In this document: positions 1 through 8,439 of the stretch, piece after piece
How the letters are laid out: each line of letters starts with the position of its first letter
Position numbering within the stretch: the stretch's first letter is position 1
Assembly: GCA_021776805.1 (NCBI GenBank)
Contig: JAJFFD010000063.1
Span: 1-36,629 of the forward strand
Source of the DNA: Planctomycetota bacterium
GTDB taxonomy: Bacteria; Planctomycetota; UBA1135; UBA2386
Length of the DNA stretch: 36,629 nucleotides
Reading direction: 5' to 3'
Program-made: the position numbers and the translations under genes
The notes under the pieces: generated by a model
Told to the model about the DNA's origin: nothing
The model's database searches: none
The model's input: only the letters and a program-made list of their open reading frames with translations

Positions 1-951
1 TTGGGAATGGCCTTCGATCCGGAGTACGCGGAGACGGGCTATGTCTACGTCTACTACTCCCAGCGTGGAGAGGCGCCGGCCCAGCAAACTGGCAACCGTC
101 GACGTGGACGGCGTAGCTTCCCGCGGCACTCGATCCTGTCCCGTTTCAGCGCCGAGGAGACCGACATCGGCCGGGTCGTGGATCCAAAGTCCGAGCTCGT
201 GATCATGAAGATCCCCCAGCCCTACGGGAACCACAACGGTGGCACGATTCTCTTTGGCCCTGATCAGATGCTCTACGTCGCCCTCGGTGATGGTGGTGCC
301 GCCAACGATCCGCATGAGAATGGGCAGAACAAGGAGAACTTGCTCGCCAGCATCCTGCGCATCGACGTGCGTGACGCGACGGCGGAAGTTCCCTACAAGA
401 TTCCCGCGGACAACCCCTTCGTGAACGAGTCCGCTTCACGTGGCGAGATCTGGGCCTACGGTTTGCGCAACCCCTGGCGCATGAGCTTCGACCGGATGAC
501 CGGCGAACTCTGGTGTGGTGACGTGGGGCAGGTGACCTGGGAGGAGATCGACCGCATCGTGAAGGGCGGCAACTACGGTTGGAACCTCATGGAGGCGACT
601 CATCCCTTCCCCAAGACCCGGGAACTCGATCCTGAGGTTCGTGCGGGACTTCTCCTGCCGGTAGCCGAGTATGGCCGTGAGTTCGGGATCTCGGTGACAG
701 GCGGCTACATCTATCGGGGCAAGTTGATCCCGGAGCTGGAGGGCTACTACATCTACGGCGACTTCCAGACCACCGGCATGTGGGCAGTGAAGGAAGATCG
801 TGAAGCCGGCAAGCACGAGGTGATCGCCTTGGGTGATGCCCCGGCCCTGATCTCTTCCTTTGCGGAGCTGCCGAATGGCGAGCATCTCCTGCTCGGCTTT
901 GCCGGCAACTCCTTCGACAAGTGTCGGATCTATCGCATCCTGCCGAAGTGA
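1..951 (+). CDS. PQQ-dependent glucose/sorbosone dehydrogenase-like protein, 5' partial
   Basis: This is the C-terminal part of a six-bladed beta-propeller of the glucose/sorbosone dehydrogenase (GSDH, YliI-like) family, periplasmic aldose dehydrogenases that use PQQ. What remains shows the family core: PYGNHNGGTILFGPD with the likely catalytic His near residue 78, LYVALGDGGAANDP, the EIWAYGLRNPWRMSFD blade, GDVGQVTWEEID followed by GGNYGWN, and GGYIYRG near the end. The frame is open at base 1, so the TTG there is probably internal; signal peptide and first blades are missing. The stop is TGA at 949-951. The TonB receptor follows after about 40 bases on the same strand, so co-transcription is possible. 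The fold is clear; the real substrate is not, as many homologues are uncharacterised. Confidence 0.85.
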   Translation: MGMAFDPEYAETGYVYVYYSQRGEAPAQQTGNRRRGRRSFPRHSILSRFSAEETDIGRVVDPKSELVIMKIPQPYGNHNGGTILFGPDQMLYVALGDGGAANDPHENGQNKENLLASILRIDVRDATAEVPYKIPADNPFVNESASRGEIWAYGLRNPWRMSFDRMTGELWCGDVGQVTWEEIDRIVKGGNYGWNLMEATHPFPKTRELDPEVRAGLLLPVAEYGREFGISVTGGYIYRGKLIPELEGYYIYGDFQTTGMWAVKEDREAGKHEVIALGDAPALISSFAELPNGEHLLLGFAGNSFDKCRIYRILPK

Positions 952-992
952 GGAGATTAATCCCGAGGGTGAACTGCTGCTGAGGCGAATCG

Positions 993-3143
993 TTGGTCCT
1001 GCCGATGTGTCCGCCAAGAAGTAATTTCCTCGCCATCGGGTTCGTCCTCTGCGCGGGAATAGCTGCCCAGGAGATTCCTACCCCGGAGCGGGAACCCGAG
1101 CAGGGGCGAAAGCCCATTATCGTCACCGCCACTCGGATCGAGGAGGATCCCTTCGAGCTCCCTTACGCCACCGAATCGGTCAACCGGGAGCAGATGCGCC
1201 GACGCTCCTATCGCACTCTGCCGCAGGCACTGCGGGATATGCCCGGTGTGATGGTGCAGGAGACGGCCCATGGACACGGCTCCCCGTACATTCGTGGCTT
1301 TACCAGCTTTCGTACCCTCATGCTGGTGGACGGAGTGCGCCTCAACAACTCGGTCTTCCGTCCTGGCCCGAACCAATACTGGAACACGGTCGATGCACTC
1401 TCCCTCGAGCGATTGGAGCTGGTGAAGGGGCCCAGCTCTGTTCTCTATGGCTCGGATGCCATTGGGGGCACAGTGAACGCCATCACCGCGAGCCCCAGGG
1501 ACTACTCGGGTAAGGATGGTCTGCAGCGTGACTTGAGTACCTACGTCCGCTACTCCAGCGCCGAGGATTCGATTCAGGGTCGAGGTGAACTCAGTTTCGG
1601 TTATGGCTGGGAGAACGGTTCGCGCACGGCGGCCCTGGTCGGCGGCTCCGCCAAGAACTTCGACGATCTGAGAGCTGGCGATCATGTGGAGACTCAGGAC
1701 TACACGGGCTACGACGAGACCGACATCGACATCAAGGTCGAGCATTGGTTGGATGAAAAGAGTCGTCTGGTGTTTCTGCACCAGCGGGTCCATCAGGACG
1801 ACGTGCCGCGTACTCATCGCACGGTCTTCGGCATCAACTGGCGAGGCCTGACCAACGGCAGCGATTTGCGCCGGGACTTCGACCAACGCCGCTACCTGAC
1901 CTACCTTCAGCTGCATATGGAGGAATTGCAGGGCACGGTCGACAGTCTGCATGCCAGCCTCTCCTACCAGGAACAGAAGGAGCGACGGACCCGTGTTCGT
2001 AGCAGCGCAGCGGAGGAACTGCAGGGCTTCGATGTGGGTACTCTGGGCTTTTGGGGGCAGCTTTCGAGCCAGACTGGAATTGGTCGCATCACCGGCGGCG
2101 TCGAGTACTACCACGACGATGTGGATAGCTATCTCAATCGCGGGGCGGCACAAACCCCCGCAGACAATATCCAGGGTCCGGTGGGAGATGATGCTCGGTA
2201 CGACCTGCTTGGAGTCTTTCTCCAGGATCAGATCGACCTGGGTGGGGACTTCGAACTGATTCTTGGTGGGCGATTCAACTATGCAGCGGCAGATGCGAAC
2301 GAAGTCCGTGATCCGGTGACCGATACGCAGATCAACATCGATGATGACTGGAGTTCCTTTGTCGGATCTGCCCGCCTTCGCTACGGGCTCATCCCGGATC
2401 AAGTCAATGTCTTCGGTGGAATATCACAGGGTTTTCGGGCACCGAATCTATCGGACCTGACTCGCTTCGATTCGGCTCGTAGCAATGAGTTCGAGGTCCC
2501 CGCTAGCAATCTCGATCCGGAGGAATACATCAGTTACGAGGTCGGGGTGAAGGCGGAGACCGAGGACTTCTCCATGCAGACCACGTACTTCTACACGGAT
2601 ATCCGTGACCAAATCCTGCGCTTCCCAACGGGGAATACCAACCCGGATGGAGACAGCGAGGTTACGAAGGACAATGTGGGCGATGGCCACATCTATGGCA
2701 TCGAGTTCGGCTCCGCCCTACGAGTCTTCGAGGGGACAACCCTTTTCGGCAACCTCACATTCATGGAGGGGAAGGTCAGCAGCTTCGAAAACGCCGGCTC
2801 TACCCTGTCCGACTCATACCCCACCCGTCTCATGCCTCTCAGCGGTCAGCTCGGCCTGCGCTGGGAGCAGCCCTCCGGGGAGTTTTGGGCCGAGACCGTT
2901 GTCGTTCACGCGGAGGAGGCGGACAAGCTGTCTTTCAGCGATGAGCGCGATACCAGTCGGATTCCCAATGGGGGCACTCCTGGCTACACAGTCTGGCATC
3001 TCCGAGGGGGTTGGAATATCAACGAAGACAGCTCCCTCAATCTCCTGCTCGAGAACATCACCAATGTGGACTATCGGGTCCATGGCTCGGGCCTGAACCG
3101 TCCCGGAACAAACTTCGTGGTCAGTCTGGCCACCAGCTTCTGA
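993..3143 (+). CDS. TonB-dependent outer-membrane receptor
   Basis: This is an outer-membrane gated channel taking up a large or scarce substrate (siderophore, cobalamin, haem or glycan) with energy from TonB. The product has about 716 residues. A hydrophobic signal segment (FLAIGFVLCAGIAAQE) is followed by a TonB-box-like KPIIVTATR and a plug domain at about 45-165 with DMPGVMVQE, IRGF, MLVDGVRLNN and VLYGSDAIGGTVN. The rest is a beta-barrel ending in VSLATSF, with the terminal Phe recognised by BamA. The TTG at 993 is chosen because GAGG at 982-985 lies 7 bases upstream; the ATG at 1005 is an alternative that still keeps the signal peptide. The tonB gene follows 86 bases later. Family assignment is secure; substrate cannot be read from the sequence. 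Confidence 0.93.
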   Translation: MVLPMCPPRSNFLAIGFVLCAGIAAQEIPTPEREPEQGRKPIIVTATRIEEDPFELPYATESVNREQMRRRSYRTLPQALRDMPGVMVQETAHGHGSPYIRGFTSFRTLMLVDGVRLNNSVFRPGPNQYWNTVDALSLERLELVKGPSSVLYGSDAIGGTVNAITASPRDYSGKDGLQRDLSTYVRYSSAEDSIQGRGELSFGYGWENGSRTAALVGGSAKNFDDLRAGDHVETQDYTGYDETDIDIKVEHWLDEKSRLVFLHQRVHQDDVPRTHRTVFGINWRGLTNGSDLRRDFDQRRYLTYLQLHMEELQGTVDSLHASLSYQEQKERRTRVRSSAAEELQGFDVGTLGFWGQLSSQTGIGRITGGVEYYHDDVDSYLNRGAAQTPADNIQGPVGDDARYDLLGVFLQDQIDLGGDFELILGGRFNYAAADANEVRDPVTDTQINIDDDWSSFVGSARLRYGLIPDQVNVFGGISQGFRAPNLSDLTRFDSARSNEFEVPASNLDPEEYISYEVGVKAETEDFSMQTTYFYTDIRDQILRFPTGNTNPDGDSEVTKDNVGDGHIYGIEFGSALRVFEGTTLFGNLTFMEGKVSSFENAGSTLSDSYPTRLMPLSGQLGLRWEQPSGEFWAETVVVHAEEADKLSFSDERDTSRIPNGGTPGYTVWHLRGGWNINEDSSLNLLLENITNVDYRVHGSGLNRPGTNFVVSLATSF

Positions 3144-3229
3144 CCCGGGCATCTGGCGCGATTCCCAGTGCTGGCTATCCTCTTGCCCCCTGAACCCCTC
3201 CCGGTTCCCACGCGTTCCTCGCAGAAGCC

Positions 3230-3892
3230 ATGAACCTACGCAGCCTCACGGGCTCCGCCTTCCTGCACGTCAGCCTGATTCTGGCTGCGGGAATCGGCTG
3301 GGGAGTGAGTATGGCGGCGAGTTCTCAGGAATTGCCTCTGCTCAATTTCCGGCCGACAGCTCTGGCGCAGCCGGTCGCTCAAGAGTCGCCGGCCCGGGAA
3401 AGTGTCGAAGTTGAGCACTGGGAAGAAAGCCCGGAGCTGCAGGAACCGGCCCTGAGCGAGGACTTCGCCCCCAGTGAAGTGACGGAGCCGCTCGTGGACC
3501 TGAAGCCGGGTTGGGACCCAGGGCTCATGGAGAAGCTGCCTGCGAGCAAGGCCAGTCAGTCCGAGGAAGAAGTGCCTCTTCCCATCGAGCCGCCGCAAGT
3601 ATTGCCAGCGGCCTACATCCCACCTCAAGCCCGCACCGCCTTGAATGAGCCTCCCGAGTATCCACGGCTTGCCCGCCGTCGCGGATTGGAGGGAGAAGTA
3701 CTCCTGGAGCTGAGTATCGATGATCACGGCAAAGTGCAGTCCGTAGAATTGTTGCGCCCTTGTCGGCATCCGGCTTTGAATGCGGCTGCGATTCGTGCCG
3801 CCAAGACCTGGCAGTACGAGCCTGCAACTCGTCACGGCCGCGCGAGTAGCGATCGAATCACGGAGAGGGTCGTGTTCAGGATCGAGGGCTAG
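3230..3892 (+). CDS. tonB: TonB family energy transducer
   Basis: A protein of 220 residues that carries proton-motive energy from the inner membrane to outer-membrane receptors. One N-terminal membrane anchor (about residues 8-30) precedes a spacer of about 100 residues that is rich in Glu and Pro, not the Pro-Lys repeat of classical TonB. The C-terminal TonB domain spans about 135-220: PPEYPRLARRRGLEGEV, an SIDDHGKVQSVELL strand and AIRAAKTWQYEPA. It follows the receptor on the same strand, so both probably serve one uptake system. No exbB or exbD is present nearby, so the motor must come from elsewhere. Its end overlaps the convergent glycosyltransferase by 17 bases. Confidence 0.88.
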   Translation: MNLRSLTGSAFLHVSLILAAGIGWGVSMAASSQELPLLNFRPTALAQPVAQESPARESVEVEHWEESPELQEPALSEDFAPSEVTEPLVDLKPGWDPGLMEKLPASKASQSEEEVPLPIEPPQVLPAAYIPPQARTALNEPPEYPRLARRRGLEGEVLLELSIDDHGKVQSVELLRPCRHPALNAAAIRAAKTWQYEPATRHGRASSDRITERVVFRIEG

Positions 3893-5060
3893 CCGCCAGG
3901 ATCGAGTCCAAGCGCGCGTACATCGTCTCCCAGCGGTACTCCCTGCGCACGAAGTCCGCTGCCGCGGCGCCGAGCTTCTTCGCTTTGACGGGATCCGTCA
4001 GGAGCTCATCGAGCGCGCTGCAGATTTCCTCGGCACTGTTGGCGACCAGCAGACCGGGGGCATCGCCGATCCCCTGGGCTGCCTGAGTAGTTGATACCAC
4101 CGGCAAGCTCATGCTCATGGCCTCGAGCACCTTGTTTTGCACGCCCCGGGCCAGGCGGATGGGTGCCAGAGCGATGCGCGCCCGATCGAAGTAGGCGGGG
4201 GTCTCCGGCACGCGACCGGTAACCTCGATGCCGGGCTTGTTGCCTAGCGCAGTGATGCTCGCCAGCGGTCGACTGCCGACAATGAGCAGGCGGGCATCCG
4301 GATGTGCATCGCGAAGGCTAGGCCAGCACTCGCGGACGAACCAGAGCATGGCTTCTACATTCGGTTCGTAGTCCATGACTCCGGTGAAGATCAGCGTTTT
4401 GGGCTCGCGTCGTTCTTCGCCGGCAGTCTGAAAGTGCTCCGTATCCACACCGTTCGGCAATACCTGCGCACTGACTCCCGGAATCGATTCTTCGAAGAGT
4501 TGGCGCTCTACTTCTGACACCACCAAGGACAGGTCGAAGCTCTTGGCGACTTCGGTCTCATACTCGAGGAGCAGGCGCGCTTCCCGTGAGTAAATCCACC
4601 GGGGCAGGCCCGCTCTTCGTTCGGCGTACTGGCGCCACTTGTCCGAGTCGAGCTCCGCAAACTGCATGACTCGCAAGGGGCCCCTGCAGTTCATCACATA
4701 CTGCGCCATTGAAGAGGAGTAGACGTGTATCAAGTCCGGTGGGTCGTCGCTGACCCACTGGTCGATTTGTCGCCGCAATTGCGAATGCGAGAAGAAGGGC
4801 AGGGTCAGGGATGTCCCGGAGAACAGGCCACGCAGGCTGAGTAGTTTGCGAAAACTGCGCGAGATCTTCGGTGCGCAGATTTGCCAGCCAAGTTGCTCAA
4901 TCTCCCTTGCCGCGGCCTGGTCCGCATCTTCTTCGGAGAAGCATCCGATGCGGATGCTGGCGCCCTTCTTCCCATAGTGTCGGATGAAATGATGCGTGGT
5001 GATGCGATCGCCACGATCTGGAGGAAAGGGAACGCGTTGGCAAAGGAAGAGGACCTTCAT
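3876..5060 (-). CDS. Glycosyltransferase, PEP-CTERM/XrtA-associated type (TIGR03087-like)
   Basis: A GT-B fold glycosyltransferase of 394 residues. The opening MKVLFLCQRVPFPPDRGDR is the characteristic start of the TIGR03087 family, which in many genomes lies in exosortase A/EPS loci. Further marks are a central LPNGVDTEHF, FTGVMDYEPNVEA at the start of the nucleotide-sugar domain (about 220), and a C-terminal donor-site stretch with APIRLARGVQNKVLEAMSM and PVVSTTQAAQGI. It probably adds a sugar to a membrane-linked glycan at the cytoplasmic face. It is transcribed away from the HDOD gene, and the 62-base gap should hold both promoters. No exosortase or PEP-CTERM protein is visible in the window. 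Donor and acceptor are unknown. Confidence 0.88.
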   Translation of the reverse strand: MKVLFLCQRVPFPPDRGDRITTHHFIRHYGKKGASIRIGCFSEEDADQAAAREIEQLGWQICAPKISRSFRKLLSLRGLFSGTSLTLPFFSHSQLRRQIDQWVSDDPPDLIHVYSSSMAQYVMNCRGPLRVMQFAELDSDKWRQYAERRAGLPRWIYSREARLLLEYETEVAKSFDLSLVVSEVERQLFEESIPGVSAQVLPNGVDTEHFQTAGEERREPKTLIFTGVMDYEPNVEAMLWFVRECWPSLRDAHPDARLLIVGSRPLASITALGNKPGIEVTGRVPETPAYFDRARIALAPIRLARGVQNKVLEAMSMSLPVVSTTQAAQGIGDAPGLLVANSAEEICSALDELLTDPVKAKKLGAAAADFVRREYRWETMYARLDSILAASPRS

Positions 5061-5122
5061 CTCAAGGGCTGAACGACCACATCTCGATAAGGCTGCAGGG
5101 CTCCCAGCATTAGATCAGCATC

Positions 5123-5998
5123 ATGGAAAAGGCAGCATCGAAGACGACCGACATTCTGAATCTGGTCAACAAGACTCTCGAGCTGCCCACCATCCCTGAG
5201 GTGCTCACCAAACTCAATGCTGTCATCTCTGATCCGGAATCGTCGGCTGACGATGTCGCCAAGGTGATTTCCGTGGATCCGGCGGTCGCCACCAACATCC
5301 TGCGCATTGTCAACTCTGCGTACTATGGGCTGCAAGTTCGAGTTTCCTCAGTGAGCCTGGCCATCTCGGTCATGGGATTCACCATGACCCGGAAGATTGC
5401 GCTCAAAGCTGCCGTCTTCAGCGTTTTTGGCAAGAACAACAAGCTCAAGGTCGAGAACTTCGACCCGGTTGGGTTTTGGTGTCACTCAATCTTCACCGGT
5501 GTGGCTGCCAGAAGCCTGGGGCAGAAGAGCCCGGTCTTCGAATCTGCCCACTCGGAAGACCTCTATGTATGTGGGCTCCTGCATGACATCGGCAAGATCA
5601 TCATGCTCGAGAAGGCTGGCAAGGAATTTGCGCAGGTCCTGGCAGAATCCGCTGCTACTGGCCGGCCGGAATCCGCGATCGAGCAAGAGGCCTTTGGCTT
5701 CACACATGCTGATGTCGGCAGCGTTTTGGCAATCAAGTGGTTCCTGCCCGAGGACTTGACCATCGCCATCCGCTACCATCACGCGCCCGATCAAGACCCC
5801 TACCAGCGATCCCTATCTTCACTGATCCATTTGGCGGACCATCTCGCGTGGAGTGCCGGCAACCCATCGACCAAGGGAACCACATCCCCGCAGTTCCAGC
5901 ACGACGTCTATCAGCAGGTAGGCATCGATCCGAGCGTGATCGAAGAGCTGTTGCCGGAGATCCGCGAGGACTTCGCGGCTACAGAGCTCCCCAGCTGA
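5123..5998 (+). CDS. HDOD domain protein
   Basis: A single-domain HDOD protein of 291 residues, a degenerate relative of HD phosphohydrolases found in bacterial signalling and motility control. The N-terminal region has LPTIPEVLTKLNAVISDPES and the KVISVDPAVATNILRIVNS core, then VSLAISVMGF, typical of HDOD. An HD pair occurs in GLLHDIGKIIMLEKAG (about residue 153) and RYHHAP lies at about 220, so some metal ligands remain, but HDOD proteins usually lack catalysis and act as scaffolds. No receiver or output domain is attached. It is divergent from the glycosyltransferase upstream and lies 28 bases before the flippase, suggesting one unit with it. The ATG at 5123 has no good Shine-Dalgarno sequence. 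Confidence 0.9.
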   Translation: MEKAASKTTDILNLVNKTLELPTIPEVLTKLNAVISDPESSADDVAKVISVDPAVATNILRIVNSAYYGLQVRVSSVSLAISVMGFTMTRKIALKAAVFSVFGKNNKLKVENFDPVGFWCHSIFTGVAARSLGQKSPVFESAHSEDLYVCGLLHDIGKIIMLEKAGKEFAQVLAESAATGRPESAIEQEAFGFTHADVGSVLAIKWFLPEDLTIAIRYHHAPDQDPYQRSLSSLIHLADHLAWSAGNPSTKGTTSPQFQHDVYQQVGIDPSVIEELLPEIREDFAATELPS

Positions 5999-6026
5999 GT
6001 CCCGCGTCGACCAGCAGCGAGTCGGC

Positions 6027-7406
6027 ATGAATTTCAGTCGCTGGGTCGTCTTTACCTTCGTCATCCAGATCCTTGTGATCGTGGTGGACAAGGGCGCAGG
6101 TCTGGTTCTCCTCTGGCTTGCAGATGGGGACGCAGCACTCGTAGGCGCCGCGAACACCTTGAGTGTCCTGCCCTTCGTGCTCATGGCCATCGCCAACCTG
6201 GGGCTCGCGACCTCACTGGTCTACCACATTCGTAGGCATGAGCGCGAAGTGCAGGCGGTTGCAGAAACCACCAGTACGGTTGCCTTGGTGTGGGGGGGAT
6301 TAGTCGGCATCGGCAGCTACCTGGTGATTCAGTATCTGGTGCGTGAGCTCAAGCCGGAGTGGGAACTCAACGAGTGGTTGGTCCTGCCGATCTGCCTCTC
6401 CGTGCCCTTCCTGCTGCTAAGCAGCTACTTCAACAGCATTCAGCTGGCCACCGAGCGGATCAAGGCATTCAACATGCTGCATCTGCTGGGCTCCCTGAGC
6501 TTCCTGCCCTTCTTCCTCTTCTTCTACTGGATCTTCGGTGAGTCGGTGACGAAGGGGATGGCGTTCTCGCGGCTGGCCACCGCTCTGCTCCTCTCCATCG
6601 TCGTGGTGATCACTCTGCGTGGCCTCGTTCGCTTTCGCATGCGCATGCACTGGGATCTGCTGCGTGAGGGAGTGGCCTTCGGGTGGAAGGCGAACATTAC
6701 ATCGACTCTCACTTACCTGAATCTCCGCCTCAACATCCTGCTCATCCCGCTTTTCTTCATTGCTCCGGGGACGCCGGCCAACCAGCGTGACATGACCTTG
6801 GCGGAGGTGGCCTTTTACGGCTGGGCCCTGACCTTTGCCGAGCTGGTCTGGCACTTTCCCGAAGCCACACGCGATCTCTTCTTCTCGAAGATAGCCGGGA
6901 GTACGGATGCGCATGCGCGCAAGTTGACGCCGATCCTCTGTCGACTCTGTCTGCTGGTCTCTGTTCTCGGTGGCTTGGCCATCTATCCCATGGTCGACCC
7001 GGTCATGGGGCTGTTCACCGACAAGTGGGACTCAATCTGGCGCGATCCAGTGCTCACCAACCTGATGATCCTTCTACCAGGAACCGTCGCCTTCACTCTG
7101 GCCAAGGTCCTGCAGAACGACCTGGCTGCCCGCGGCAATCTCAACCAGTGCATCGTTGCCTGCTGCCTGGTCTTCGTGGTCATGGTCGGTTTGGATATCT
7201 GGCTCATCCCCGAGATGGGTTCGCTGGGTGCCTCGATCGCATGCACTTCGGCCTACGCGGTCTCCAGCTTGTATACCCTCTGGGCCTACCACCGCAGCAC
7301 CGGTGTTGCCTACAGTCACTGCGTGATCGCGCATGGGAGTGATTGGCAGTACGTGCGCGAGATCATCGCTGCCGTCGTCGAGAAGCTGCGCGGGAGGCGG
7401 CGTTGA
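6027..7406 (+). CDS. Wzx/MurJ-like polysaccharide flippase
   Basis: A polytopic membrane protein of 459 residues with about 11-12 hydrophobic segments starting at FTFVIQILVIVVDKG, the arrangement of the MOP superfamily (Wzx, MurJ, oligosaccharide flippases). The early segment around ANTLSVLPFVLMAIANLGLA and the late one around GSLGASIACTSAYAVSSL resemble the conserved helices of O-unit flippases. It would turn a lipid-linked oligosaccharide across the inner membrane. The downstream family 2 glycosyltransferase starts inside its stop codon (TTGA at 7403-7406), so the two are translationally coupled and probably handle the same glycan. The cargo is unknown. It is less likely to be MurJ itself because of these neighbours and the divergent sequence. 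Confidence 0.82.
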   Translation: MNFSRWVVFTFVIQILVIVVDKGAGLVLLWLADGDAALVGAANTLSVLPFVLMAIANLGLATSLVYHIRRHEREVQAVAETTSTVALVWGGLVGIGSYLVIQYLVRELKPEWELNEWLVLPICLSVPFLLLSSYFNSIQLATERIKAFNMLHLLGSLSFLPFFLFFYWIFGESVTKGMAFSRLATALLLSIVVVITLRGLVRFRMRMHWDLLREGVAFGWKANITSTLTYLNLRLNILLIPLFFIAPGTPANQRDMTLAEVAFYGWALTFAELVWHFPEATRDLFFSKIAGSTDAHARKLTPILCRLCLLVSVLGGLAIYPMVDPVMGLFTDKWDSIWRDPVLTNLMILLPGTVAFTLAKVLQNDLAARGNLNQCIVACCLVFVVMVGLDIWLIPEMGSLGASIACTSAYAVSSLYTLWAYHRSTGVAYSHCVIAHGSDWQYVREIIAAVVEKLRGRRR

Positions 7407-8278
7407 GCGAAGCGGTTGCAGTCGTCATTCCGGCATACAACTCGCAGCGTTTTCTCGCCGAAGCGATCGCCTCGGTCAAGGCGCAGAGCGAGGCGCCCGC
7501 TGAGCTTCTGATCGTCGACGATGGCAGTAGAGATGAATCCGCGAGTCTGGCAGAAGGGCTGGGTGAGCGCTGCATCCGTCGAGAGAACGGCGGCCCTGGG
7601 GCGGCCCGCAACACCGGGGTGGCGGCGACTTCGAGCCCGCTGATCGCCTTTCTCGATGCTGATGACCTCTTCACGCCGGACAAGCTTGCGCGTCAGGTGG
7701 CGCATATGGCCAAGAGCGACTGCGTTGCCTGCGGTGGGGATGCCCTCCTCCTGCGACCAGGTCAGTCTGCAGTAGCAGGCGAACGCAAGAACGGCGCTGC
7801 TCAGGTTCCTGGCCGGGTGGATCGTGAGCTCCTGCTCAGAAGCAACCCGCTGATCTGCAGCAGTATGATGATCCGTCGTTCTGCCTTCGATGCGATTGGG
7901 GGCTTCGACGAGGATCGCGATCTGATCGCGACCGAGGACTATGACCTCTGGTTGCGTGTTCTCGCCGAGGGCCCCATCGACTATCTGGACGAAGCTCTCG
8001 CGGTCTATCGGCTCGGTCCCTGGAGTCTTTCGGACAACGAGCTCTTCGCTGCTGGGATTGACAAGATCATGGCAAAAGTCCTTGCCGGCAGTCCGCAGGA
8101 TTCTTTGCTCGAGCAGCAGACGGAACTCCGCCGCGGACGGGCGCGCATTGACCTGGCCTATGACCGCCTTCTGGCCGGTGATGGTCCGGGGGCGAGGCGA
8201 GTTTTGCGGGCTGCACGGCAGCTGGGAGCGGTCGGCTTGCCGACCTGGAAGATCTGGTTGCGATCCTGGTTGCGCTGA
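7403..8278 (+). CDS. Glycosyltransferase family 2
   Basis: A GT-A fold glycosyltransferase of 291 residues. VAVVIPAYNSQRFLAEAI opens the domain, LLIVDDGSRDES gives the nucleotide-binding Asp pair, FLDADD is the metal-binding DxD, and TEDYDLWLRVL carries the likely catalytic acidic pair. The frame is open further upstream, but the TTG at 7403 is the best start: GGGAGG at 7392-7397 lies 5 bases before it and the TTG overlaps the TGA of the flippase. No membrane segment is evident, so it would act in the cytoplasm on a membrane-linked acceptor. The last 60 residues are Arg-rich and helical. The sugar transferred cannot be read from the sequence. Confidence 0.88.
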   Translation: MSEAVAVVIPAYNSQRFLAEAIASVKAQSEAPAELLIVDDGSRDESASLAEGLGERCIRRENGGPGAARNTGVAATSSPLIAFLDADDLFTPDKLARQVAHMAKSDCVACGGDALLLRPGQSAVAGERKNGAAQVPGRVDRELLLRSNPLICSSMMIRRSAFDAIGGFDEDRDLIATEDYDLWLRVLAEGPIDYLDEALAVYRLGPWSLSDNELFAAGIDKIMAKVLAGSPQDSLLEQQTELRRGRARIDLAYDRLLAGDGPGARRVLRAARQLGAVGLPTWKIWLRSWLR

Positions 8279-8389
8279 TTCTTCCCATGCCTTGGAGGAG
8301 TTCTTCACAGGAGCTTGAAAGCTTTCCACATTCCCATGGGTTCTTCCGCCTGGACGAAAGAACTCGGGGCTGTGGACCGAGAGCCAGAA

Positions 8390-8419
8390 TTGGCACCTGC
8401 ACCGGCCTGTCCCTATAGT
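8390..8419 (+). promoter_or_regulatory. Sigma-70-like promoter of the leucine dehydrogenase gene
   Basis: TTGGCA at 8390-8395 and TATAGT at 8414-8419 are separated by 18 bases. Transcription would start near 8426, giving a leader of about 14 bases to the ATG at 8440 or 38 bases to the ATG at 8464. The 161-base gap upstream otherwise holds only the short palindrome GAAAGCTTTC at 8317-8326. Confidence 0.5.
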
Positions 8420-8439
8420 CTTCAGGCTCGGATCTCCGG

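Noticed and set aside
957-2402. 481-codon open frame on the minus strand
   Set aside because: It lies fully antisense to the TonB-dependent receptor, shows no domain, and arises from the codon bias of the real gene.
8317-8326. GAAAGCTTTC palindrome as an operator or terminator
   Set aside because: A ten-base palindrome alone is expected by chance at this scale, it has no U-tract and it is about 65 bases from the promoter boxes.
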